NCBI GenBank assembly: GCA_964642165.1
Contig: CAZXOC010000105.1
Location: forward strand, 1 to 22,331
Reading direction: 5' to 3'
DNA from: CAYRVX01 sp964642165
GTDB taxonomy: Bacteria > Planctomycetota > Phycisphaerae > SM23-33
Length of the DNA: 22,331 bases
The position numbers and the translations under genes are program-made. The notes below the pieces were generated by a model. That model made no database searches. It was not told where the DNA came from and was given only the letters and a program-made list of their open reading frames with translations. Of the stretch, positions 1-7,139 are shown piece by piece (within the stretch, counting starts at the first letter, position 1; each line of letters begins with the position of its first letter).

Positions 1-126
1 CGCGAGCAGTTCGAGATGCGCACGCACAAGCGGATCATCGACATCTACGAGCCGACCGTCCGAACCATCGAAGCGCTGAACCGGCTGGTGGTCCCGGCCG
101 GCGTGTTCATCAAGATCAAGGCCTGA
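1..126 (+). CDS. rpsJ: 30S ribosomal protein S10, 3' end only
   Basis: The first 41 codons visible here are the C-terminal part of S10, a small-subunit head protein that also acts in transcription antitermination with NusB. The frame is open from base 1 and ends at TGA 124-126. The peptide begins REQFEMRTHKR and continues with a conserved block ending PAGV..KIK, which matches the S10 C-terminus closely. The start lies upstream of the window. The rplC ribosome-binding site overlaps the stop codon, as expected for the first two genes of an S10 operon. Identification is secure; only the N-terminal part is missing. Confidence 0.96.
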   Translation, partial: REQFEMRTHKRIIDIYEPTVRTIEALNRLVVPAGVFIKIKA

Positions 127-135
127 GGTGTGAGT

Positions 136-792
136 ATGCTGCCCGCCCTCCTCGGCAGAAAGATCGGCATGACCCAGGTTTACGACGACCAGGGCGTGCT
201 GCACCCCGTCACGGTCGTCCGGGCCGGGCCGTGCCGCGTCGTCCAGATCAAGACGACCCAGACCGACGGCTACGAGGCCCTGCAGCTCGGCTTCGAAGAC
301 GCAAAGCTCCACCGCGCGCCCAAGCCGCAGATCGGCCATGCCGCCCGCGCAAACTGCAAGCCCACGCGCTTCTATCGCGAGGTCCGCCTGGAGGCCCCCG
401 CCGAGGGCGCCGAGTGCGGGCAGGAGATCACCGTCCAGGTCTTCCAGGGCGTGGCGCACGTGGACGTCATCGGCACGACGAAGGGGCGCGGCTTCCAGGG
501 CGGGATGAAGCGCCACGGGTTCAAGGGCCAGCTCGCCAGCCACGGCGTCGAGCGGAAGCACCGCAGCCCCGGGTCCATCGCCTCGCACGCCTCCAACGCG
601 GGCACCGGCCCGAAGCCCAAGAAGGGCAAGCGGATGGCCGGGCACATGGGCTCGGCCCGCTGCACCACCCGCAACCACAAGCTGATCGCCATCGACGAAG
701 AGAACAACCTGCTGCTGATTCAGGGCCCGCTGCCTGGCGCGAACGGCGGGCTCTTGTTTATCCGGAAGAGCAAGACGGCCGTGGCCAGGTAG
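136..792 (+). CDS. rplC: 50S ribosomal protein L3
   Basis: L3 is an early-assembly large-subunit protein whose long loop reaches towards the peptidyl-transferase centre. The 218-residue product begins MLPALLGRKIGMTQVY, the usual L3 opening. It contains the hallmark central stretch TTKGRGFQGGMKRHGFKG, followed by SHGVERKHRSPGSI and KGKRMAGHMG. A GTG at 130 is also in frame and would add two residues. I prefer ATG 136 because GAGGTG at 125-130 sits 5 nt upstream as a Shine-Dalgarno sequence and would overlap the GTG start. The length is close to the family norm of about 205-220. The gene follows rpsJ directly, in the canonical S10-operon order. Confidence 0.96.
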   Translation: MLPALLGRKIGMTQVYDDQGVLHPVTVVRAGPCRVVQIKTTQTDGYEALQLGFEDAKLHRAPKPQIGHAARANCKPTRFYREVRLEAPAEGAECGQEITVQVFQGVAHVDVIGTTKGRGFQGGMKRHGFKGQLASHGVERKHRSPGSIASHASNAGTGPKPKKGKRMAGHMGSARCTTRNHKLIAIDEENNLLLIQGPLPGANGGLLFIRKSKTAVAR

Positions 793-814
793 CCGGCCGG
801 CGAAAGACCCAGTC

Positions 815-1444
815 ATGTTGGACGTTCCCGTATACAACACCGACGGCGAGCAGATCGACACCCTGAAGGTCGATGAGAGGACCTTCGGCGGGACGGTCAA
901 TGTGGAGCTGCTCAAGCAAGCCGTCGTGACCTACCACGCCAACAGGCGTCAGGGCACCGCGGCCACCAAGAACCGCGCGCTGGTCGCGGGCTCGGGGCGG
1001 AAGGCCTACCGCCAGAAGGGCACCGGCCGGGCGCGGCGCGGGGACATGAAGACCGGCCTGCTCCGCGGCGGCGGGGCGGCGTTCCCCAAGATCCCGCGCG
1101 ACTTCCGCAAGAAGTTCCCCCGGAAGATGCGCCGCCGTGCCCTCCAGTCGGCGATCCTCGCCAAGATGCTCTCCCACGACTTGATGGTCGTGGACGGGCT
1201 GACCCTGGACGCCCCGAAGACCCGGCAGATGGCCGACCTCCTCCGGAACCTGAAGATCGGGCGCTCCTGCCTCCTCGCCCTCGCCGACCGCGACCAGAAC
1301 ATCCACCTCAGCTCGAGGAACATCCCCGAGCTCACCGTGCGGATCACCGCCGAGCTGAACGCCTTCGACGTGGCCACCCGGCAGAAGATGCTGGTCACCG
1401 CCCAGGCGATGGAAGCCCTCTCGGGGCGGGAGGCCGAGTCGTGA
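815..1444 (+). CDS. rplD: 50S ribosomal protein L4
   Basis: L4 binds 23S rRNA domain I and lines the exit tunnel; in E. coli it also represses its own operon. The 209-residue protein has the signature loop GSGRKAYRQKGTGRARRGD, followed by the glycine-rich LLRGGGAAF segment that reaches into the tunnel. The C-terminal half is the usual alpha/beta domain. The ribosome-binding site is weak (GAAAG at 802-806). The stop TGA at 1442-1444 overlaps the GTG start of rplW by four bases, which suggests translational coupling. Length is typical. Confidence 0.95.
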   Translation: MLDVPVYNTDGEQIDTLKVDERTFGGTVNVELLKQAVVTYHANRRQGTAATKNRALVAGSGRKAYRQKGTGRARRGDMKTGLLRGGGAAFPKIPRDFRKKFPRKMRRRALQSAILAKMLSHDLMVVDGLTLDAPKTRQMADLLRNLKIGRSCLLALADRDQNIHLSSRNIPELTVRITAELNAFDVATRQKMLVTAQAMEALSGREAES

Positions 1445-1728
1445 AGGACACCACCTACAGCGTCATCATCAAGCCCCTGGTGACGGAGAAGGGCACGTTC
1501 CAGTCCGAGGCGCTCAACGCGTACTCCTTCCAGGTCGCGACCTGGGCGAACAAGATCCAGATCAAGCAGGCAGTCGAGAAGATCTACAACGTCAAGGTCC
1601 TCAACGTGCGGACCAGCAATCGCAAGGGCAAGCCGAGGCGGGTCCGCTACAACCAGTGGGGCACGACGAAGCACTGGAAGAAGGCCGTGGTGGTGCTGCA
1701 CGAGGACCATCACATCGACCTGTTCTGA
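1441..1728 (+). CDS. rplW: 50S ribosomal protein L23
   Basis: L23 sits at the exit of the peptide tunnel and is the docking site for trigger factor and the signal recognition particle. The 95-residue product opens with YSVIIKPLVTEKGT, the L23 hallmark, and has the VEKIYNVKVLNVRT block and the NRKGKPRR loop. The start is GTG at 1441, inside the rplD stop. GGGAGG at 1428-1433, 7 nt upstream, is a strong ribosome-binding site and supports this start. Length is normal (about 95-100). Confidence 0.96.
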   Translation: MKDTTYSVIIKPLVTEKGTFQSEALNAYSFQVATWANKIQIKQAVEKIYNVKVLNVRTSNRKGKPRRVRYNQWGTTKHWKKAVVVLHEDHHIDLF

Positions 1729-1746
1729 CCCCACGAGGCACAGCCG

Positions 1747-2601
1747 ATGGGCATCAAGGTATACAAGAGGACCTCGCCGGGCCGGCGAAACAGCTCGGTG
1801 AACGTCCGCGAGGACGTCACGACGACCAAGCCGACGAAGTCGCTCCTGCGCCCCCTGAAGAAGACCGGCGGGCGGAACTTCCACGGCAAGATCACGGCCA
1901 GGCATCGCGGCGGGGGGAACAAGCGCAGATACCGCGTGATCGATTTCCGTCGCGACAAGGACGGGCAGGCGGCGGAGGTCCTGACCATCGAGTACGACCC
2001 GAACCGGTCCTGCAACATCTCGCTGGTCCAGTACGCCGACGGCGAGAAGCGCTACATCCTCGCCCCGCTGGGGCTGAAGGTGGGCAGCAGAATCCACTCC
2101 GGCGACGCGGGCGTCGAGCCGCGCGTGGGCAACTGCATGCCGCTGAGCGGGATCCCGACCGGGCTGGACGTCCACAACATCGAGCTGAACCCCGGCCAGG
2201 GGGGCAAGCTGGTCCGTTCGGCCGGCGGGGCGGCGCGCCTGGCGGCGCGGGACGGCAAGATGGCCCACCTGATCCTGCCGTCCGGCGAGATGCGGATGGT
2301 CAACGCCAAGTGCCGGGCGACGATCGGTCGCCTGGGCAACCTGGAGCACCAGGGCGTCCGCTGGGGCAAGGCCGGCCGAAAGCGGCATCTCGGGCGGCGC
2401 CCCCACGTCCGGGGCTCGGCGATGAACCCCGTCGCCCATCCCATGGGCGGCGGCGAGGGGCGGCGCGCCGGCGGGCGCCACCCGGTGAGCCCCACCGGAA
2501 AGCTCGCCAAGGGCGGCAAGACCCGACGGAAGCGCAAGGCCTCGGACCGGCTCATCCTGCGCCGCCGAAGGAACAAGCGAAGCGGGCAGTTGGTGCTGTA
2601 G
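1747..2601 (+). CDS. rplB: 50S ribosomal protein L2
   Basis: L2 is a universal large-subunit protein needed for subunit association and for assembly of the peptidyl-transferase region. The 284-residue product starts MGIKVYKRTSPGRRNSS and has the core GGGNKRRYRVIDFRR, EYDPNRS, RYILAP and GKLVRSAG blocks. The normally invariant C-terminal motif (E. coli NPVDHPHGGGEGR) reads NPVAHPMGGGEGRR here. The important histidine (E. coli His229; His231 here) is kept, but the preceding Asp is Ala230 and the second His is Met233. I recall similar variants in planctomycete L2 but cannot check. GAGG at 1735-1738 is the ribosome-binding site. Identity is certain. Confidence 0.97.
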   Translation: MGIKVYKRTSPGRRNSSVNVREDVTTTKPTKSLLRPLKKTGGRNFHGKITARHRGGGNKRRYRVIDFRRDKDGQAAEVLTIEYDPNRSCNISLVQYADGEKRYILAPLGLKVGSRIHSGDAGVEPRVGNCMPLSGIPTGLDVHNIELNPGQGGKLVRSAGGAARLAARDGKMAHLILPSGEMRMVNAKCRATIGRLGNLEHQGVRWGKAGRKRHLGRRPHVRGSAMNPVAHPMGGGEGRRAGGRHPVSPTGKLAKGGKTRRKRKASDRLILRRRRNKRSGQLVL

Positions 2602-2618
2602 GAGAGGAACGCGAAGAC

Positions 2619-2891
2619 ATGACACGAAGCGCCAAGAAAGGCCCCTACGTCGACGAGAAGCTCTACCGGAAGGTCCAGAAGGCCGAGGAGAGCGGCAACC
2701 GCGAGCCCGTCCGAACCTGGGCCCGCGCCTGCACCATCGTGCCCGAGTTCGTCGGGCGGACCTTCCTGGTGCACAACGGCAAGACCTTCCAACGTGTCCT
2801 GGTGACCGAGGACATGGTCGGGCACAAGCTGGGCGAGTTCAGCCCCACCCGAATGTGGCGCGGTCACAGCGGTGGGAGAAGAGGCCGGTAG
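2619..2891 (+). CDS. rpsS: 30S ribosomal protein S19
   Basis: S19 forms a head-domain pair with S13 and contacts the large subunit and the A-site tRNA. The 90-residue protein reads MTRSAKKGPYVDEKLYRKV and then has the conserved RACTIVPEFVGRTF.VHNGK core and the C-terminal GEFSPTR signature. GGAGAGG at 2601-2607, overlapping the rplB stop, is the ribosome-binding site. Length is typical (about 90-93). It stands between rplB and rplV as in nearly all bacteria. Confidence 0.96.
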   Translation: MTRSAKKGPYVDEKLYRKVQKAEESGNREPVRTWARACTIVPEFVGRTFLVHNGKTFQRVLVTEDMVGHKLGEFSPTRMWRGHSGGRRGR

Positions 2892-2927
2892 CTGGGCGAC
2901 CGGCACGCGATCGCTGTGGAGCAGGCA

Positions 2928-3269
2928 ATGGGTTGGCACGCGAAACATACGTACGCTCGCATCAGCGCCCGCAAGGCGAGGTTGGTGACCGACCTCATCC
3001 GCGGACGCGAAGTCCAGAATGCGCTGAACGTCCTCAAGTTCACGCCCAACCGGGCAGCAGCGATGGTCACCAAGGTCCTCACCAGCGCGGTGGCCAACGC
3101 CAACGAGGCCGAGGCCGACATGGACAGCCTCTACGTCGACCAGGCCTACGTGAACGAAGGCCCGACGATCAAGCGCTGGCGGCCGAAGGACCGCGGCCGG
3201 GCCCACCCGATCAACAAGCGGACCAGCCACATCATCGTCGTGGTCGAACAAGAGCCAGAGAAGCCGTAG
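2928..3269 (+). CDS. rplV: 50S ribosomal protein L22
   Basis: L22 has a globular domain on the outer surface and a long beta-hairpin that lines the exit tunnel at the macrolide-sensitive constriction. The 113-residue protein starts MGWHAKHTYARISARKAR. Residues 78-102 (GPTIKRWRPKDRGRA and following) are the hairpin loop. An in-frame GTG at 2916 would add four residues. I choose ATG 2928 because GGAG at 2918-2921 lies 6 nt upstream, and because this start gives the same number of residues before the AKH motif as E. coli L22. No loop deletion of the macrolide-resistance type is evident. Confidence 0.95.
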   Translation: MGWHAKHTYARISARKARLVTDLIRGREVQNALNVLKFTPNRAAAMVTKVLTSAVANANEAEADMDSLYVDQAYVNEGPTIKRWRPKDRGRAHPINKRTSHIIVVVEQEPEKP

Positions 3270-3289
3270 CAGCCAGCGAGGCGAACGAC

Positions 3290-4213
3290 ATGGGGCAGAA
3301 AGTATCACCCATCGGATTTCGGACCGGCATCACCACCGGCTGGAAAAGCCGCTGGTTCGCCCCCAAGGGCAACTTCGGCGAGTTCCTGGTCGAGGACGAG
3401 CGGATCCGCCGGTTCATCGACGAGCGGCTCAATCGCCGGCCGCCGTATGCGGCCATCAGCGACGTCCAGATCGAGCGGACGCGCGAGGAGGTGAAGATCT
3501 TCCTTCGGACGGCCCGCCCGGGACTCGTCATCGGGCCCAAGGGCGCCGAGGTGGACAAGCTCCGCGGCGCGCTGGAGGACCTCACCGACCGCCGGGTCAG
3601 CATCAACATCGTGGAGATCAAGAACCCGGACCTGGACGCGCAGTTGGTGGCCGAGGGAATCTCCGAGCAGCTCAAGCGGCGCCGCAGCTTCCGGCGGACG
3701 ATGAAGCAGCGGGCCGAGGGGGCGATGCAGGCCGGCGCCAAGGGCGTCAAGATCCAGATCTCCGGGCGCCTGGGCGGCTCGGAGATGAGCCGCAGTGAGA
3801 CGCAGATCATGGGCTCGATCCCGCTCCAGACGCTGGAGGCGGACGTCCACTACGGCTTCACGCCGTGCCGCACGACCTACGGGATCATCGGCGTGAAGGT
3901 CTGGATCTACCGCGGCATGTTCAGCGAGACGAAGGAGCAAGAGGACAAGAGGCCCCCGTACGGCGGGATGACGCGGGCGGCGCGCCGTCGCGAGCGGGTG
4001 GATCGGCCGGGCGGGCCCGGCGGGCCCGGCGGGCCCGGGCGCGGGCGCGCTCGAGGCCCCGGCGCGGGGCGCCCCCGTCGAGGCGGTCCGCCGCAGGCGG
4101 CCGCCCCGGCGAAACCGACCGAGCCGCCGGCCACCGATGCGCCCCCGGCCGGAGAAACGCCACCAGCCGCCGATGGGCCCGCCGGCGAGAACGGCGCCGA
4201 GCCGAAGAGCTGA
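3290..4213 (+). CDS. rpsC: 30S ribosomal protein S3 with long disordered C-terminal tail
   Basis: S3 is at the mRNA entry channel of the small subunit and has helicase-like activity with S4 and S5. The first 220 residues are a normal S3: MGQKVSPIGFR at the start, a type II KH domain with the GXXG loop as GPKG at residues 82-85, and a C-terminal domain with GRLGGSEMSRSE and TTYGIIGVKVWIYRG. From about residue 221 to 307 the protein continues with a tail rich in R, G, P and A. It includes three GGP repeats (240-249), an RG-rich stretch, and then an acidic PAE-rich end. E. coli S3 has 233 residues, so the tail adds about 75-85. GAGG at 3278-3281 is the ribosome-binding site. Confidence 0.95.
   Translation: MGQKVSPIGFRTGITTGWKSRWFAPKGNFGEFLVEDERIRRFIDERLNRRPPYAAISDVQIERTREEVKIFLRTARPGLVIGPKGAEVDKLRGALEDLTDRRVSINIVEIKNPDLDAQLVAEGISEQLKRRRSFRRTMKQRAEGAMQAGAKGVKIQISGRLGGSEMSRSETQIMGSIPLQTLEADVHYGFTPCRTTYGIIGVKVWIYRGMFSETKEQEDKRPPYGGMTRAARRRERVDRPGGPGGPGGPGRGRARGPGAGRPRRGGPPQAAAPAKPTEPPATDAPPAGETPPAADGPAGENGAEPKS
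4012..4038 (+). repeat. Three 9-bp tandem repeats inside rpsC
   Basis: Three exact copies of CGGGCCCGG lie end to end and encode the GGP repeats of the S3 tail. Each unit contains the palindrome GGGCCC, and the surrounding bases are almost only G and C. Such a tract can lengthen or shorten by slippage in steps of three codons without changing the frame. Confidence 0.85.
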
Positions 4214-4255
4214 GCACGCCGGCGCTCCAGGAAACGTTAGACCACAGGTGCCACC

Positions 4256-4675
4256 ATGGCCTTGATGCCGAAGAGAATCAAGCACCGCAAGCAGATGCGC
4301 GGCAAGATCCGCGGCAACGCCACCCGTGGCAACACCGTCGCGTTCGGCGAGTTCGGGATCCAGAGCAAGGACCCGGGGTGGATCACCGGCCGGCAGATCG
4401 AGGCCGGACGAATCGCCGCGACCCACTTCCTCCACCGCGAGGGGAAGGTCTACATCCGGATCTTCCCGTACAAGCCCATCAGCTCCAAGCCGCTCGAGAC
4501 GCGGATGGGCAAGGGCAAGGGCGAACCGGCGGCCTGGGTAGCCGTCGTGAAACCGGGCACGGTGCTCTTTGAGATCGGGGGGGTGGACGAGGTGACGGCG
4601 AAGGGCGCCCTGCGGCGCATCGCCGCCAAGATGCCCCTGCGCTGTCGCATGGTGTACCGGCGCCACGGGATGTGA
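4256..4675 (+). CDS. rplP: 50S ribosomal protein L16
   Basis: L16 organises the A-site side of the large subunit and is needed for late assembly. The 139-residue protein begins MALMPKRIKHRKQMRGKIRG and has the conserved GEFGIQS, IEAGRIAATHF, KVYIRIFP, and ETRMGKGKGEP..WVAVVKPG blocks. The end (AAKMPLRCRMV) also matches the family. ATG 4256 gives three residues before the usual MPKR position; an ATG at 4265 is possible. There is only a weak ribosome-binding site (AGGTG near 4246). Length is normal. Confidence 0.95.
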   Translation: MALMPKRIKHRKQMRGKIRGNATRGNTVAFGEFGIQSKDPGWITGRQIEAGRIAATHFLHREGKVYIRIFPYKPISSKPLETRMGKGKGEPAAWVAVVKPGTVLFEIGGVDEVTAKGALRRIAAKMPLRCRMVYRRHGM

Positions 4676-4687
4676 GGCCAAGTCCCC

Positions 4688-4930
4688 ATGAAAGTCAACG
4701 AGGTCCGTCAACTGAGCGACGAGGAGCTGCAGGCCGAACTCGATCGCGTGCGGAGGCACCTGTTCGACTTGCGGTCGCAAGCCGTCACCGAGAAGCTGGA
4801 AGACCCCGGCATGCTCCGGAAGGCCCAGCGGGACATCGCGCGGATCCTGACGGTCGTACGGGAACGGGAGATCCAGGCGGAGGCGGCTCCGGCGGCAACG
4901 CAGGCCGACGAGAACACTGCAAATGGCTGA
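4688..4930 (+). CDS. rpmC: 50S ribosomal protein L29
   Basis: L29 lies beside L23 at the tunnel exit. The 80-residue protein has the two-helix core: KVNEVRQLSDEELQAELDRV, then HLFDLRSQAVTEKLEDPG and a second helix with the QRDIARILTVVRERE signature. From about residue 64 it adds a short acidic and alanine-rich tail not found in the shortest L29 forms (about 63 residues). The TGA of rplP is part of TGAGG at 4673-4677, which serves as ribosome-binding site. The end overlaps rpsQ by eight bases. Confidence 0.94.
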   Translation: MKVNEVRQLSDEELQAELDRVRRHLFDLRSQAVTEKLEDPGMLRKAQRDIARILTVVREREIQAEAAPAATQADENTANG

Positions 4931-5228
4931 CGAAGGCAAACAGATCGGCGCAAAGAGACAGCGCTCCCGGGTCGGCACCGTCGGCTCGCTCAGCGGGTCC
5001 AAGACGATCCACGTGGTCGTCAACAACCTGGTCAAGCACCCGATGTACGGCAAGTACATCCGGCGCCGAACGAAGCTGGCCGTGCACGACCCGCGCAGCG
5101 AGGCGAACGTCGGGGACGTGGTGGAGATCCTCCCCTGCCGGCGCGTGAGCAAGACCAAGAGCTGGCGGCTGGTGCGGGTCGTACGTCGCACCGACGCGGG
5201 GGCGGCGCCCCCGGGGCGAGAGGGCTAG
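4923..5228 (+). CDS. rpsQ: 30S ribosomal protein S17
   Basis: S17 is a primary 16S rRNA-binding protein of the small-subunit body with an OB fold. The 101-residue product has RVGTVGSLSGSKTIHVVVN, followed by VKHPMYGKYIRRRTK, HDPRSEANVGDVVEI and CRRVSKTKSWRLV, all standard S17 landmarks. It has about a dozen extra residues at each end compared with E. coli S17 (84 residues). The start ATG 4923 lies inside the end of rpmC (8-nt overlap), so translation is probably coupled. Confidence 0.95.
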   Translation: MADEGKQIGAKRQRSRVGTVGSLSGSKTIHVVVNNLVKHPMYGKYIRRRTKLAVHDPRSEANVGDVVEILPCRRVSKTKSWRLVRVVRRTDAGAAPPGREG

Positions 5229-5232
5229 TCCG

Positions 5233-5619
5233 GTGATTCAGCAGGAGACGCGTTTGGCCGTGGCCGACAACACCGGCGCCCGCGTGGTGGGGTGCATCAA
5301 GGTGCTCGGCGGCTCGACGAGGCGCCAGGGCTTCACCCGCCGGACCGCTTCGCTGGGGGACGTCATCGTCTGCTCGGTGAAGAAGGCCCAGCCGGGCGGC
5401 GACGTCAAGCCGGGCGACATCGTCCGGTGCGTGATCGTCCGGACGGCCCACGCGGTGCGGCGGGCGGACGGCAGCTACGTGAAGTTCGACCACAACGCCG
5501 CGGTCCTCATCGACGCCAACAACAGCCCCCGCGGCACGCGGATCTTCGGCGCCGTCGCCCGAGAGCTGCGGGAGAAGAACTTCATGAAAATCGTGTCGCT
5601 GGCCTCCGAGGTGGTCTAG
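5233..5619 (+). CDS. rplN: 50S ribosomal protein L14
   Basis: L14 forms part of the intersubunit bridge region and is the binding site of the silencing factor RsfS. The 128-residue protein opens MIQQETRLAVADNTGARVVG, then KVLGGSTRR, GDVIVCSVKKA and the C-terminal SPRGTRIFGAVARELRE. The start is GTG at 5233. GAGAGGG at 5218-5224, 8 nt upstream, overlaps the end of rpsQ and is a good ribosome-binding site. It is about five residues longer than E. coli L14 (123), otherwise ordinary. Confidence 0.96.
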   Translation: MIQQETRLAVADNTGARVVGCIKVLGGSTRRQGFTRRTASLGDVIVCSVKKAQPGGDVKPGDIVRCVIVRTAHAVRRADGSYVKFDHNAAVLIDANNSPRGTRIFGAVARELREKNFMKIVSLASEVV

Positions 5620-5621
5620 CC

Positions 5622-5957
5622 ATGGCAATGCACATTCGCAAAGGCGACCAGGTCGTCGTGATCGCCGGAAACGACCGGGGCAGGACCGGCGAGGTGCTTC
5701 GCATCGACGCCGCGGCTCGGAAGGTGGTCGTCCAGGGCATCAACCGCGTCTACCGCCACCTGCGCCCGTCTCGCCAGCATCCCCAGGGCGGGCGGATCCA
5801 GAAGGAGATGCCCATCGACATCTCCAACGTCCTGCCCGTCGATCCCAAGACAAACCAGCCGACCCGCGTGGGCTTCCGCATCGCGGGCGACGGCTCCAAG
5901 GAGCGGTTCGCCCGCAAGAGCGGCGAGACGCTGGGAACGGTCAGGAAGGCCAGGTAG
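5622..5957 (+). CDS. rplX: 50S ribosomal protein L24
   Basis: L24 is one of the two initiator proteins of large-subunit assembly and sits at the tunnel exit. The 111-residue protein begins MAMHIRKGDQVVVIAGNDRG, the KOW motif, and continues GEVLRIDAAARKVVVQGINRVYRH and the QKEMPIDISNV block typical of L24. Two in-frame ATGs (5622 and 5628) compete. GAGGTGG at 5608-5614 is 7 nt from the first, so I use 5622. Only two bases separate it from the rplN stop. Confidence 0.95.
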   Translation: MAMHIRKGDQVVVIAGNDRGRTGEVLRIDAAARKVVVQGINRVYRHLRPSRQHPQGGRIQKEMPIDISNVLPVDPKTNQPTRVGFRIAGDGSKERFARKSGETLGTVRKAR

Positions 5958-5967
5958 GGTCACAGCC

Positions 5968-6513
5968 ATGGTGGCACGGCTTCAGGAGAGATACAGAGAC
6001 GAGGTCGCCCCGGGGCTCATGGAGCGCTTCGGCTACCGCAACGCCATGTCGGTGCCCAAGCTGGAGAAGATCGTCATCTCCATGGGCATCGGCGACGCCC
6101 ACCAGAACGCCGCCAAGCTGGAAGCCGCCCAGAAGCAGTTGGCGCGGATTGCCGGCCAGCAGCCCGTCGTCATGCGGGCCAAGAGGTCGGTCAGCAACTT
6201 CCGGCTGCGACAGGGCTATCCGGTCGGGCTGAAGGTGACGCTCCGCGGGGTGAGGATGTACGAGTTCCTCGACCGCCTGATCTCGCTGGCCATCCCGCGG
6301 GTGAAGGACTTCCGGGGGCTGAGCCCCTCGTCCTTCGACGGGCGCGGGAACTACAACATGGGGCTTGTGGAGCAGAGCGTCTTCCCGGAGATCGACCCGG
6401 GGGCGCTGACGTTCACCCAGGGCATGAACATCGCGATGCAGACGACCGCGCACACCGACGAAGAGGCGCGGGAGCTGCTGGGCATGCTGGGCATGCCGTT
6501 CCAACGGAACTGA
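5968..6513 (+). CDS. rplE: 50S ribosomal protein L5
   Basis: L5 binds 5S rRNA and contacts the P-site tRNA elbow and S13. The 181-residue protein has the N-terminal RLQERYRDEVAPGLMERFGY, the PKLEKIVISMGIGDA block, the P-site loop region AKRSVSNFRLRQGYPVGLKVTLRG, and the C-terminal FPEIDPG motif. Length matches the family (about 179-185). The ribosome-binding site is weak (AGGTAGGG overlapping the rplX stop at 5953-5960). It is followed by rpsN, the usual spc order. Confidence 0.96.
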   Translation: MVARLQERYRDEVAPGLMERFGYRNAMSVPKLEKIVISMGIGDAHQNAAKLEAAQKQLARIAGQQPVVMRAKRSVSNFRLRQGYPVGLKVTLRGVRMYEFLDRLISLAIPRVKDFRGLSPSSFDGRGNYNMGLVEQSVFPEIDPGALTFTQGMNIAMQTTAHTDEEARELLGMLGMPFQRN

Positions 6514-6529
6514 GAAGGGCACGCAACGT

Positions 6530-6715
6530 ATGGCGACCAAGGCGCAGATCGAGAAGGCCAAGAGGAAGCCGAAGTTCACGACGCGGCTGGTGCGTCGCTG
6601 CCAGCTATGCGGCCGGCCCCGCAGCGTCTACCGCAAGTTCTGCGTTTGCCGCATCTGCCTGCGGACCCTGGCCAACCAAGGCAAGATCCCCGGGATGAAG
6701 AAGGCCAGTTGGTAA
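6530..6715 (+). CDS. rpsN: 30S ribosomal protein S14, zinc-binding (type Z)
   Basis: S14 is a head protein of the small subunit, next to S3 and S10. The 61-residue form here is the short zinc type rather than the roughly 100-residue zinc-free type. Cys24, Cys27, Cys40 and Cys43 make the zinc ribbon (CQLCGRP ... CRICLR), with an extra Cys38. The end, GKIPGMKKASW, is the classic short-S14 terminus. Zinc-free paralogues often replace this form under zinc limitation in other bacteria; none is seen in this window. Confidence 0.97.
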   Translation: MATKAQIEKAKRKPKFTTRLVRRCQLCGRPRSVYRKFCVCRICLRTLANQGKIPGMKKASW

Positions 6716-6728
6716 GAGGACAGAGCCG

Positions 6729-7127
6729 ATGAGTCTCTCGGATCCCATCGCCGACATGCTGACGAGAATCCGCAACGCCCACCGGGCGCGCCACGAGGTG
6801 GTCAACGTCCGCGCCTCGAAGATCTGCGAGGGCGTCTGCCGCGTGCTGAAAGACGAAGGCTACATCGCCGATTACCAGCGGATCGAAGACAACAAGCAGG
6901 GGCTCCTTCGCGTGTATCTGAAATACGGCCCGCGAGGAGAGGACCTGATCGTGGAGCTCCAGCGGGTCAGCCGGCCCGGGCGACGCGTCTACCTCGGCGT
7001 CGAGGCCCTGCCCCGGCCGCTCAACGGCCTGGGCGTTGCGATCGTCTCGACGTCCCGGGGCGTCCTGAGCGACCGGCAGTGCCGCGAACAGAACGTCGGC
7101 GGCGAGGTCCTCTGTACCATCTGCTAA
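6729..7127 (+). CDS. rpsH: 30S ribosomal protein S8
   Basis: S8 binds the central domain of 16S rRNA and in E. coli is the translational repressor of the spc operon. The 132-residue protein begins MSLSDPIADMLTRIRNA and ends with the RNA-binding block STSRGVLSD (107-115) and VGGEVLCTIC. The final residue is Cys rather than the more usual aromatic residue. GAGGA at 6716-6720 directly after the rpsN stop is the ribosome-binding site. Length is normal (about 130). Confidence 0.96.
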   Translation: MSLSDPIADMLTRIRNAHRARHEVVNVRASKICEGVCRVLKDEGYIADYQRIEDNKQGLLRVYLKYGPRGEDLIVELQRVSRPGRRVYLGVEALPRPLNGLGVAIVSTSRGVLSDRQCREQNVGGEVLCTIC

Positions 7128-7139
7128 CGGGTACCAACC

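Noticed and set aside
1006..2625. 539-codon open frame on the - strand opposite rplD, rplW and rplB
   Set aside because: It lies antisense to three certain ribosomal genes. In GC-rich DNA stops are rare in the mirrored frames. The product is low-complexity A/R/L/P/D-rich with no known motif.
3305..5191. 628-codon open frame on the - strand opposite rpsC to rpsQ
   Set aside because: Antisense shadow of certain genes; composition is the reverse-frame mirror of the coding strand.
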